Assembly (NCBI GenBank): GCA_022414725.1
Contig: CM039464.1
Location: 44,026,906 to 44,090,905 of the forward strand
Direction of reading: 5' to 3'
Source of the DNA: Microglena sp. YARC
Taxonomy: Eukaryota > Chlorophyta > Chlorophyceae > Chlamydomonadales > Chlamydomonadaceae
DNA: 64,000 nucleotides
Shown: in pieces, positions 20,656 to 32,200 of the stretch
Layout of the letters: each line of letters starts with the position of its first letter
How positions within the stretch are numbered: position 1 is the stretch's first letter
Translations under genes and position numbers: made by a program
The notes under the pieces: model-generated
The model's database searches: none
Told to the model about the DNA's origin: nothing
The model's input: the letters and a program-made list of their open reading frames with translations, nothing else

Positions 20656-20807
20656 CTGCTTAGATATTGAAGGCTCTTTGCCTGCTTCTTGTACATTGCC
20701 TGTTCCCACTTGTCAGTTCTAAGGCATTCGCCTCTCTTTGTAGTTGTTTTATTTCTGATGTAATTACCACTTACTCTCTCTCTGGTCCCCAGCCTATTTA
20801 TTTTACA
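20656..20807 (+). repeat. LTR e, last 152 bp of the 3' LTR, plus orientation
   Basis: Starts in GCTTAGATATTGAAGG and runs to TTTATTTTACA, the exact CA terminus of the LTR, followed by the right-hand TTTTC target duplication. Confidence 0.9.
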
Positions 20808-20812
20808 TTTTC
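20808..20812. repeat. Target-site duplication TTTTC, right copy
   Basis: Matches 10382-10386 and is followed by the rest of the interrupted LINE tail (CTGGTTCCCCCC). Confidence 0.9.
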
Positions 20813-20939
20813 CTGGTTCCCCCCTTTGTAAAAAAAAACATACCTACAGCAGCAGATGTTTTGACACCACAAGTAGCAGACTCAGTGTTGACAACCACAG
20901 CAACAACTTTGGTACCCATACAAAAAAAAAAAAAAAAAA
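20813..20939 (+). mobile_element. End of the interrupted LINE tail and a short poly(A)-ended piece
   Basis: The tail ends with CTTTGT and poly(A) at 20830-20839. About 80 bp of unique sequence with CAGCAGCAGATG and a second poly(A) run (20922-20939) follow, perhaps another truncated retrotranscript. Confidence 0.55.
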
Positions 20940-21960
20940 TACAATCTCCTATGCCTTCTCCACAAGACTGGTCAGCCTCAAGACTCCCTCGCAGGTTACC
21001 GTCCTATCACCCTTCTCAATTGTGACCTTAAGCTGATCCTTTTGATCATGGCTCACCGGCTGCAACGCCCACTGGAATATCTCATCGACGTCACTCAATC
21101 AGCTTTCCTCCGTGGCAGAGACATCAGTGACAACATCCGCTATCACCTAGGCTTGGCTGCGCGCTTGAAAGAGCTTGGCTTACCAGGCTGGTTGCTGCAT
21201 TCTGACCTCACTAAAGCTTATGATTCTGTCAACAGGGGATGGCTCCTAAAGACAATGTCAGCCATGGATTCAATAGTGCGGGCATCACGCGCTGGTGCGA
21301 TATCTCATGAATGGCAGCTCTACGCGAGTGCGTCTCAACGGTTTCTTCACTACCTCCTTCCCCAACACTTCCGGCTTCCCACAGGGTGGGGCCTTGAGCT
21401 GTAATCAATGGGTCATCATCTTTGAGCCCTTCATCACTACAATAACCAACTGAGATCTTGTGGAACTCTGCAATCCTTCCGTCTTCCCTCAGGAGAGTTG
21501 GCCCCTGCCACCCTCTCCTTTGCTGACGATGGCAAGCACTTTGTCCTCAACCCAGCCACAGATGGGCCTATCATCAAGGAGACATACGTCTTAGCCAATT
21601 CGGCTGGCTTACCCGCCCAGTCTGTTCCCAAGACCCGTCTTCTGCTTCTTGAACTTCCCCCAGACATACCCCTCCCTGCAGATCTGGACCCCGCCCTTGG
21701 CACCCATCACTTGACTGGTTACCACCTCCATCCCCCAGACACACCTCACAGATTGCTGGGCGTGCCGTTCGGTGCAAACACTGCCCTTTGCAAGGCTGCA
21801 GCCTACCAGCACATGCCCCATAGCATCTCACGTGCAGCAGCTCCATGGCTCTCACGCAATCTCAATGTTATTGGAAGGGCGCATGTTGCTATGCAATGCT
21901 TGGCTTCCAAGTTCATCTTCCAGGCTAACTTTGCATCACCACCAGCGCCTCTCCGCCAGC
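20940..21960 (+). pseudogene. LINE ORF2 reverse transcriptase core, frameshifted and 3'-interrupted
   Basis: Contains the non-LTR reverse transcriptase motifs in order: GYRPITLLNCDLK near 20995, QSAFLRGRDISDN near 21100, HSDLTKAYDSVNRGWLL near 21200 (domain A Asp), SGFPQGGALSC near 21370 (domain B) and SFADDGKHF near 21520 (domain C, FADD in place of YADD). Frames change at about 21290 and 21410. It continues into SAGLPAQSVPKTRLLLLEL, the segment also found at 4590-5618, and breaks off at FASPPAPLRQQ where a poly(T) of an oppositely oriented LINE begins. This piece fills the gap between the endonuclease at 1-517 and the C-terminal copies. Confidence 0.85.
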
Positions 21961-22430
21961 AATTTTTTTTTTTTTGCATAGGGAGGAACCAGGAAAGGGA
22001 ACATCTGATAAAACCTAGCCCTATGTGACCGAGGAAGAAAAACCAAATAAGAAGATTAGAGGACATGGACCAAAAGTCCGCTAAGACAAAAGATCCGAAG
22101 ACAAAAGACGAAAAGACTAGGGGACAAAAGACCGAGGGACACAAACTAATTACTAGGAGGACAAAGGACAAAGGGCCTTCCGAGCACCACCCCCACCTCC
22201 AAGCAACACTGTTTCTCCCCAACCAATAAAACACCACTGTAACCTCCAAGAGCAACACAGAAAAAGAAGGAAAGGCATGCACCCGAAGGTCTTGCTAATC
22301 TAAGATTAAAACACTGCAGGGCATCACTCCTGTAACAGGCCAGTGCATCAGAGGATCACTCCTTTAGCAAACCAGCACATACTCTCAGCAGCCTAGTAAC
22401 ACGTCGCTAGGTCACCCATGCAGATCAGCA
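21961..22430 (-). mobile_element. A-type LINE 3' tail, minus strand, joined to a plus-strand ORF1 start
   Basis: Poly(T) at 21962-21975 then the complement of the A-type tail. At about 22425 it passes directly into CACCCATGCAGATCAGCAAG, the ORF1 start read on the plus strand. The same head-to-head junction exists at 1180-1190. Confidence 0.75.
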
Positions 22431-23240
22431 AGCTCTGCAAAGACGACCAGAGCGCGGCATGCAACAAAAAACAGGACAGGGCCAAAGCTAACACTAACAA
22501 AGTAACTAAAAAAAATTGAAAGAAGCAAATCAAACTCGTTAGAAAACGTCCTAAACGGTGAAAGGGTAGAACCCCCACAAGATCCACTGACCAGCAAGGA
22601 AAAACCTTACAGGCGCACTAAAGCAGCTAGCAAAACAACCGGTAGCCTGTGCATCAGGGCATCACTCCATTAGCATGTCAGCGCAGTCTATCAGCAGCCT
22701 AGTATCAAGCCACTAGGTCGCCGATGCAAATCAGCAAGCTCTGCAAAGACAACCAAAAGGGGCATGTCTACGGTTCAAAGGTAGCGGTAACAAGGTAACA
22801 AAAACTATGAAGCTCCTAAGTAAACCTCCTGAACCTGCAGACGCAAGATACAACACGGTACGGGGCATCACTCCTATAACAGTCCAGTGCATCAGGGCAT
22901 CACTCCATCAGCAGACCGGCATGCCAGATCAGCTGTCAAGTAGCATGCCACTTCTTCTCCAATGCAGACCAGCAAGCTCTGTAAGGAAGAAGACCAAAGC
23001 AGGGCATGCTACTGATAAATAGGTCCGGGAAAAAGCAAACAAAAACAGTCTTCAGGGCAGGAGCAGCAGATCCACCCCCAAAAAATACTATCCAGCCCTC
23101 TAGGGCAGCAAAATGCTAAGACAAAATGTATCGCTATGGTTTCCAACCAATGTCACACTCCAGGATCGGCAAGTCTCTAATTAGAGAACAAGAAGATGCT
23201 GACCAATGCAGACCTTCAAAAGGAGACCGGCTGACTGAGA
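22424..23240 (+). mobile_element. LINE 5' leader with repeated monomers, truncated ORF1 start
   Basis: ORF1 starts as at 1176 but is lost after about 75 bp. The region then repeats blocks with GCATCAGGGCATCACTCC and GCAGACCAGCAAGCTCTG at about 22345-22450, 22650-22760 and 22875-22990, each with GGGCATGC near its end. This looks like tandem 5' monomers of the kind that carry promoters in some LINEs. From 23010 to 23240 nothing recognisable is seen. Confidence 0.55.
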
Positions 23241-26200
23241 ATTCAAGAAAGAGGGAATGAGTCCCAACAGCACAACACCTGTCTAAGGCCAAAAAACACT
23301 AAAAAACGCGTCTCAAATGGGGCACTGAGCAGCTCCCATAGCCGCGAAATTGCAGTCGCTCCAGGCCGAAGCAGCTTCGCAGCAAAGTTAGAAGGCGGCC
23401 GGAGCAGCACATTGCTTGCTCCATCCAATTGTCGCCTTAAAGCTTCGTCTACTAGGTATCTCAGCAGCACATGAAGGAGCAGGGATGAGAGGGAGGAGAT
23501 GGAGGATTCTGAGAGGAAGGAGGAAGTGGGTGGGGCTCGGAAGAAGGGAATCAGGAGAGAGCTGCTTCTGAAGTACTAAGGATGGGGTCGGGTGGTCCCA
23601 AATTAAACTTTGAAGAGAATAGCCTGCCCCTCCAGTAGGCTGACCTCTTATGCTGACCTCTGGAGGGGGCAGAGTAGCGGATTAGACCGCATGAGCGTCT
23701 GTAACACTCAAATGGGGCACTGAGCAGCTCCCATAGCCGCGAAATTGCAGTCGCTCCAGCCGAATTGGCCGAAGCAGCTTCGCAGCAAAGTTAGAAGGCG
23801 GCCGGAGAGCAGACATTGCTAGGGCGAAAAAAGGACCTCCAGCTCCAATTGTCGCCTTAAAGCTTCGTCTACTAGGTATCTCAGCAGCTGACATGAAGGA
23901 GCAGGGATGAGAGGGAGGAGATGGAGGATTCTGAGAGGAAGGAGGAAGTGGGTGGGGCTCAAGAAGGGAATCAGGAGAGAGCTGCTTCTGAAGTACTAAG
24001 GATGGGGTCGGGTGGTCCCAAATTAACTTGAAGAGAATAGCCTGCCCCCCTCCAGTAGGCTGACCTCTTATGCTGACCTCTGGAGGGGGCAGAGTTACGG
24101 ATTAGACCGCATGAGCGTCTGTAACACTCAAATGGGGCACTGAGCAGCTCCATAGCCGCGAAATTGCAGTCGCTCCAGCCGAATTGGCCGAAGCAGCTTC
24201 GCAGCAAAGTTAGAAGGCGGCCGGAGAGCAGACATTGCTAGGGCGAAAAAAAGGACCTCCAGCTCCAATTGTCGCCTTAAAGCTTCGTCTACTAGGTATC
24301 TCAGCAGCTGACATGAAGGAGCAGGGATGAGAGGGAGGAGATGGAGGATTCTGAGAGGAAGGAGGAAGTGGGTGGGGCTCGGTAGAAGGGAATCAGGAGA
24401 GAGCTGCTTCTGAAGTACTAAGGATGGGGGTCGGGTGGTCCCAAATTAACTTGAAGAGAATAGCCTGCCCCCCTCCAGTAGGCTGACCTCTTATGCTGAC
24501 CTCTGGAGGGGGCAGAGTTAGCGGATTAGACCGCATGAGCGTCTGTAACACTCAAATGGGGCACTGAGCAGCTCCCATAGCCGCGAAATTGCAGTCGCTC
24601 CAGCCGAATTGGCCGAAGCAGCTTCGCAGCAAAGTTAGAAGGCGGCCGGAGAGCAGACATTGCTAGGGCGAAAAAAGGACCTCCAGCTCCAATTGTCGCC
24701 TTAAAGCTTCGTCTACTAGGTATCTCAGCAGCTGACATGAAGGAGCAGGGATGAGAGGGAGGAGATGGAGGATTCTGAGAGGAAGGAGGAAGTGGGTGGG
24801 GCTCGGAAGAAGGGAATCAGGAGAGAGCTGCTTCTGAAGTACTAAGGATGGGGGTCGGGTGGTCCCAAATTAACTTGAAGAGAATAGCCTGCCCCCCTCC
24901 AGTAGGCTGACCTCTTATGCTGACCTCTGGAGGGGGCAGAGTAGCGGATTAGACCGCATGAGCGTCTGTAACACTCAAATGGGGCACTGAGCAGCTCCCA
25001 TAGCCGCGAAATTGCAGTCGCTCCAGCCGAATTGGCCGAAGCAGCTTCGCAGCAAAGTTAGAAGGCGGCCGGAGAGCAGACATTGCTAGGGCGAAAAAAG
25101 GACCTCCAGCTCCAATTGTCGCCTTAAAGCTTTCGTCTACTAGGTATCTCAGCAGCTGACATGAAGGAGCAGGGATGAGAGGGAGGAGATGGAGGATTCT
25201 GAGAGGAAGGAGGAAGTGGGTGGGGCTCGGAAGAAGGGAATCAGGAGAGAGCTGCTTCTGAAGTACTAAGGATGGGGGTCGGGTGGTCCCAAATTAACTT
25301 GAAGAGAATAGCCTGCCCCCCTCCAGTAGGCTGACCTCTTATGCTGACCTCTGGAGGGGGCAGAGTAGCGGATTAGACCGCATGAGCGTCTGTAACACTC
25401 AAATGGGGCACTGAGCAGCTCCCATAGCCGCGAAATTGCAGTCGCTCCAGCCGAATTGGCCGAAGCAGCTTCGCAGCAAAGTTAGAAGGCGGCCGGAGAG
25501 CAGACATTGCTAGGGCGAAAAAAGGACCTCCAGCTCCAATTGTCGCCTTAAAGCTTCGTCTACTAGGTATCTCAGCAGCTGACATGAAGGAGCAGGGATG
25601 AGAGGGAGGAGATGGAGGATTCTGAGAGGAAGGAGGAAGTGGGTGGGGCTCGGAAGAAGGGAATCAGGAGAGAGCTGCTTCTGAAGTACTAAGGATGGGG
25701 GTCGGGTGGTCCCAAATTAACTTGAAGAGAATAGCCTGCCCCCCTCCAGTAGGCTGACCTCTTATGCTGACCTCTGGAGGGGGCAGAGTAGCGGATTAGA
25801 CCGCATGAGCGTCTGTAACACTCAAATGGGGCACTGAGCAGCTCCCATAGCCGCGAAATTGCAGTCGCTCCAGCCGAATTGGCCGAAGCAGCTTCGCAGC
25901 AAAGTTAGAAGGCGGCCGGAGAGCAGACATTGCTAGGGCGAAAAAAAGGACCTCCAGCTCCAATTGTCGCCTCAAAGCTTCGTCTACTAGGTATCTCAGC
26001 AGCTGACATGAAGGAGCAGGGATGAGAGGGAGGAGATGGAGGATTCTGAGAGGAAGGAGGAAGTGGGTGGGGCTCGGAAGAAGGGAATCAGGAGAGAGCT
26101 GCTTCTGAAGTACTAAGGATGGGGGTCGGGTGGTCCCAAATTAACTTGAAGAGAATAGCCTGCCCCCTCCAGTAGGCTGACCTCTTATGCTGACCTCTGG

Positions 26201-29200
26201 AGGGGGCAGAGTTACGGATTAGACCGCATGAGCGTCTGTAACACTCAAATGGGGCACTGAGCAGCTCCCATAGCCGCGAAATTGCAGTCGCTCCAGCCGA
26301 ATTGGCCGAAGCAGCTTCGCAGCAAAGTTAGAAGGCGGCCGGAGAGCAGACATTGCTAGGGCGAAAAAAGGACCTCCAGCTCCAATTGTCGCCTTAAAGC
26401 TTCGTCTACTAGGTATCTCAGCAGCTGACATGAAGGAGCAGGGATGAGAGGGAGGAGATGGAGGATTCTGAGAGGAAGGAGGAAGTGGGTGGGCTCGGAA
26501 GAAGGGAATCAGGAGAGAGCTGCTTCTGAAGTACTAAGGATGGGGGTCGGGTGGTCCCAAATTAACTTGAAGAGAATAGCCTGCCCCCCTCCAGTAGGCT
26601 GACCTCTTATGCTGACCTCTGGAGGGGGCAGAGTAGCGGATTAGACCGCATGAGCGTCTGTAACACTCAAATGGGGCACTGAGCAGCTCCCATAGCCGCG
26701 AAATTGCAGTCGCTCCAGCCGAATTGGCCGAAGCAGCTTCGCAGCAAAGTTAGAAGGCGGCCGGAGAGCAGACATTGCTAGGGCGAAAAAAGGACCTCCA
26801 GCTCCAATTGTCGCCTTAAAAGCTTCGTCTACTAGGTATCTCAGCAGCTGACATGAAGGAGCAGGGATGAGAGGGAGGAGATGGAGGATTCTGAGAGGAA
26901 GGAGGAAGTGGGTGGGGCTCGGAAGAAGGGAATCAGGAGAGAGCTGCTTCTGAAGTACTAAGGATGGGGTCGGGTGGTCCCAAATTAACTTGAAGAGAAT
27001 AGCCTGCCCCCTCCAGTAGGCTGACCTCTTATGCTGACCTCTGGAGGGGGCAGAGTAGCGGATTAGACCGCATGAGCGTCTGTAACACTCAAATGGGGCA
27101 CTGAGCAGCTCCCATAGCCGCGAAATTGCAGTCGCTCCAGCCGAATTGGCTGAAGCAGCTTCGCAGCAAAGTTAGAAGGCGGCCGGAGAGCAGACATTGC
27201 TAGGGCGAAAAAAGGACCTCCAGCTCCAATTGTCGCCTAAAGCTTCGTCTACTAGGTATCTCAGCAGCTGACATGAAGGAGCAGGGATGAGAGGGAGGAG
27301 ATGGAGGATTCTGAGAGGAAGGAGGAAGTGGGTGGGGCTCGAAGAAGGGAATCAGGAGAGAGCTGCTTCTGAAGTACTAAGGATGGGGGTCGGGTGGTCC
27401 CAAATTAACTTGAAGAGAATAGCCTGCCCCCCTCCAGTAGGCTGACCTCTTATGCTGACCTCTGGAGGGGGCAGAGTAGCGGATTAGACCGCATGAGCGT
27501 CTGTAACACTCAATGGGGCACTGAGCAGCTCCCATAGCCGCGAAAATTGCAGTCGCTCCAGCCGAATTGGCCGAAGCAGCTTCGCAGCAAAGTTAGAAGG
27601 CGGCCGGAGAGCAGACATTGCTAGGGCGAAAAAAGGACCTCCAGCTCCAATTGTCGCCTCAAAGCTTCGTCTACTAGGTATCTCAGCAGCTGACATGAAG
27701 GAGCAGGGATGAGAGGGAGGAGATGGAGGATTCTGAGAGGAAGGAGGAAGTGGGTGGGGCTCGGAAGAAGGGAATCAGGAGAGAGCTGCTTCTGAAGTAC
27801 TAAGGATGGGGGTCGGGTGGTCCCAAATTAACTTGAAGAGAATAGCCTGCCCCCTCCAGTAGGCTGACCTCTTATGCTGACCTCTGGAGGGGGCAGAGTA
27901 GCGGATTAGACCGCATGAGCGTCTGTAACACTCAAATGGGGCACTGAGCAGCTCCCATAGCCGCGAAATTGCAGTCGCTCCAGCCGAATTGGCCGAAGCA
28001 GCTTCGCAGCAAAGTTAGAAGGCGGCCGGAGAGCAGACATTGCTAGGGCGAAAAAAGGACCTCCAGCTCCAATTGTCGCCTTAAAGCTTCGTCTACTAGG
28101 TATCTCAGCAGCTGACATGAAGGAGCAGGGATGAGAGGGAGGAGATGGAGGATTCTGAGAGGAAGGAGGAAGTGGGTGGGGCTCGGAAGAAGGGAATCAG
28201 GAGAGAGCTGCTTCTGAAGTACTAAGGATGGGGGTCGGGTGGTCCCAAATTAACTTGAAGAGAATAGCCTGCCCCCCTCCAGTAGGCTGACCTCTTATGC
28301 TGACCTCTGGAGGGGCAGAGTTAGCGGATTAGAACCGCATGAGCGTCTGTAAGCACTCAAATGGGGCACTGAGCAGCTCCCATAGCCGCGAAATTGCAGT
28401 CGCTCCAGCACTGAATTGGCGAAAATTGCGAGCCGAATTGCAAGCTTCGCAGCAAAGTTAGAAGGCGGCCGGAGAGCAGACATTGCTAGGGCGAAAAAAG
28501 GACCTCCAGCTCCAATTGTCGCCTTAAAGCTTCGTCTACTAGGTATCTCAGCAGCTGACATGAAGGAGCAGGGATGAGAGGGAGGAGATGGAGGATTCTG
28601 AGAGGAAGGAGGAAGTGGGTGGGGCTCGGAGAAGGGAATCAGGAGAGAGCTGCTTCTGAAGTACTAAGGATGGGGGTCGGGTGGTCCCAAATTAACTTGA
28701 AGAGAATAGCCTGCCCCCCTCCAGTAGGCTGACCTCTTATGCTGACCTCTGGAGGGGGCAGAGTAGCGGATTAGACCGCATGAGCGTCTGTAACACTCAA
28801 ATGGGGCACTGAGCAGCTCCCATAGCCGCGAAATTGCAGTCGCTCCAGCCGAATTGGCCGAAGCAGCTTCGCAGCAAAGTTAGAAGGCGGCCGGAGAGCA
28901 GACATTGCTAGGGCGAAAAAAGGACCTCCAGCTCCAATTGTCGCCTTAAAGCTTCGTCTACTAGGTATCTCAGCAGCTGACATGAAGGAGCAGGGATGAG
29001 AGGGAGGAGATGGAGGATTCTGAGAGGAAGGAGGAAGTGGGTGGGGCTCGGAGAAGGGAATCAGGAGAGAGCTGCTTCTGAAGTACTAAGGATGGGGGTC
29101 GGGTGGTCCCAAATTAACTTGAAGAGAATAGCCTGCCCCCTCCAGTAGGCTGACCTCTTATGCTGACCTCTGGAGGGGGCAGAGTTAGCGGATTAGACCG

Positions 29201-32200
29201 CATGAGCGTCTGTAACACTCAAATGGGGCACTGAGCAGCTCCCATAGCCGCGAAATTGCAGTCGCTCCAGCCGAATTGGCCGAAGCAGCTTCGCAGCAAA
29301 GTTAGAAGGCGGCCGGAGAGCAGACATTGCTAGGGCGAAAAAAGGACCTCCAGCTCCAATTGTCGCCTCAAAGCTTCGTCTACTAGGTATCTCAGCAGCT
29401 GACATGAAGGAGCAGGGATGAGAGGGAGGAGATGGAGGATTCTGAGAGGAAGGAGGAAGTGGGTGGGGCTCGGAAGAAGGGAATCAGGAGAGAGCTGCTT
29501 CTGAAGTACTAAGGATGGGGTCGGGTGGTCCCAAATTAACTTGAAGAGAATAGCCTGCCCCCTCCAGTAGGCTGACCTCTTATGCTGACCTCTGGAGGGG
29601 GCAGAGTAGCGGATTAGACCGCATGAGCGTCTGTAAACTCAAATGGGGCACTGAGCAGCTCCCATAGCCGCGAAATTTGCAGTCGCTCCAGCCGAATTGG
29701 CCGAAGCAGCTTCGCAGCAAAGTTAGAAGGCGGCCGGAGAGCAGACATTGCTAGGGCGAAAAAAGGACCTCCAGCTCCAATTGTCGCCTTAAAGCTTCGT
29801 CTACTAGGTATCTCAGCAGCTGACATGAAGGAGCAGGGATGAGAGGGAGGAGATGGAGGATTCTGAGAGGAAGGAGGAAGTGGGTGGGGGCTCGGGAAGA
29901 AGGGAATCAGGAGAGAGCTGCTTCTGAAGTACTAAGGATGGGGGTCGGGTGGTCCCAAATTAACTTGAAGAGAATAGCCTGCCCCCTCCAGTAGGCTGAC
30001 CTCTTATGCTGACCTCTGGAGGGGGCAGAGTAGCGGATTAGACCGCATGAGCGTCTGTAACACTCAAATGGGGCACTGAGCAGCTCCATAGCCGCGAAAT
30101 TGCAGTCGCTCCAGCCGAATTGGCCGAAGCAGCTTCGCAGCAAAGTTAGAAGGCGGCCGGAGAGCAGACATTGCTAGGGCGAAAAAAGGACCTCCAGCTC
30201 CAATTGTCGCCTTAAAGCTTCGTCTACTAGGTATCTCAGCAGCTGACATGAAGGAGCAGGGATGAGAGGGAGGAGATGGAGGATTCTGAGAGGAAGGAGG
30301 AAGTGGGTGGGGCTCGGAAGAAGGGAATCAGGAGAGAGCTGCTTCTGAAGTACTAAGGATGGGGGTCGGGTGGTCCCAAATTAACTTGAAGAGAATAGCC
30401 TGCCCCCCTCCAGTAGGCTGACCTCTTATGCTGACCTCTGGAGGGGGCAGAGTAGCGGATTAGACCCGCATGAGCGTCTGTAACACTCAAATGGGGCACT
30501 GAGCAGCTCCCATAGCCGCGAAATTGCAGTCGCTCCAGCCGAATTGGCCGAAGCAGCTTCGCAGCAAAGTTAGAAGGCGGCCGGAGAGCAGACATTGCTA
30601 GGGCGAAAAAAGGACCTCCAGCTCCAATTGTCGCCTCAAAGCTTCGTCTACTAGGTATCTCAGCAGCTGACATGAAGGAGCAGGGATGAGAGGGAGGAGA
30701 TGGAGGATTCTGAGAGGAAGGAGGAAGTGGGTGGGGCTCGGAAGAAGGGAATCAGGAGAGAGCTGCTTCTGAAGTACTAAGGATGGGGGTCGGTGGTCCC
30801 AAATTAACTTGAAGAGAATAGCCTGCCCCCTCCAGTAGGCTGACCTCTTATGCTGACCTCTGGAGGGGGCAGAGTAGCGGATTAGACCGCATGAGCGTCT
30901 GTAACACTCAAATGGGGCACTGAGCAGCTCCCATAGCCGCGAAATTGCAGTCGCTCCAGCCGAATTGGCCGAAGCAGCTTCGCAGCAAAGTTAGAAGGCG
31001 GCCGGAGAGCAGACATTGCTAGGGCGAAAAAAGGACCTCCAGCTCCAATTGTCGCCTTAAAGCTTCGTCTACTAGGTATCTCAGCAGCTGACATGAAGGA
31101 GCAGGGATGAGAGGGAGGAGATGGAGGATTCTGAGAGGAAGGAGGAAGTGGGTGGGGCTCGGAAGAAGGGAATCAGGAGAGAGCTGCTTCTGAAGTACTA
31201 AGGATGGGGGTCGGGTGGTCCCAAATTAACTTGAAGAGAATAGCCTGCCCCCCTCCAGTAGGCTGACCTCTTATGCTGACCTCTGGAGGGGGCAGAGTAG
31301 CGGATTAGACCGCATGAGCGTCTGTAACACTCAAATGGGGCACTGAGCAGCTCCCATAGCCGCGAAATTGCAGTCGCTCCAGCCGAATTGGCCGAAGCAG
31401 CTTCGCAGCAAAGTTATAAGAAGGCGGCCGGAGAGCAGACATTGCTAGGGCGAAAAAAGGACCTCCAGCTCCAATTGTCGCCTCAAAGCTTCGTCTACTA
31501 GGTATCTCAGCAGCTGACATGAAGGAGCAGGGATGAGAGGGAGGAGATGGAGGATTCTGAGAGGAAGGAGGAAGTGGGTGGGGCTCGGAAGAAGGGAATC
31601 AGGAGAGAGCTGCTTCTGAAGTACTAAGGATGGGGGTCGGGTGGTCCCAAATTAACTTGAAGAGAATAGCCTGCCCCCCTCCAGTAGGCTGACCTCTTAT
31701 GCTGACCTCTGGAGGGGGCAGAGTACGGATTAGACCGCATGAGCGTCTGTAACACTCAAATGGGGCACTGAGCAGCTCCCATAGCCGCGAAATTGCAGTC
31801 GCTCCAGCCGAATTGGCCGAAGCAGCTTCGCAGCAAAGTTAGAAGGCGGCCGGAGAGCAGACATTGCTAGGGCGAAAAAAGGACCTCCAGCTCCAATTGT
31901 CGCCTTAAAGCTTCGTCTACTAGGTATCTCAGCAGCTGACATGAAGGAGCAGGGATGAGAGGGAGGAGATGGAGGATTCTGAGAGGAAGGAGGAAGTGGG
32001 TGGGGCTCGGAAGAAGGGAATCAGGAGAGAGCTGCTTCTGAAAAGTACTAAGGATGGGGGTCGGGTGGTCCCAAATTAACTTGAAAGAGAATAGCCTGCC
32101 CCCTCCAGTAGGCTGACCTCTTATGCTGACCTCTGGAGGGGGCAGAGTAGCGGATTAGACCGCATGAGCGTCTGTAACACTCAAATGGGGCACTGAGCAG

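Larger units (their letters stand above)
10387..20807 (+). mobile_element. Composite Ty1/copia LTR retrotransposon (two gag-pol bodies, five LTR pieces)
   Basis: A single 10.4-kb insertion in a LINE tail, bounded by a 5-bp target duplication. Order: full LTR, body 1, truncated LTR, full LTR, body 2 with a gag-protease deletion, inverted pol end with inverted LTR part, and a final LTR end fragment. The order of domains (Gag, zinc knuckle, protease, integrase, reverse transcriptase, RNase H) is that of Ty1/copia. No body is intact. The arrangement suggests two elements joined before or during integration, or recombination between tandem copies after integration; the single outer target duplication favours a single outer insertion unit. 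Confidence 0.9.
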
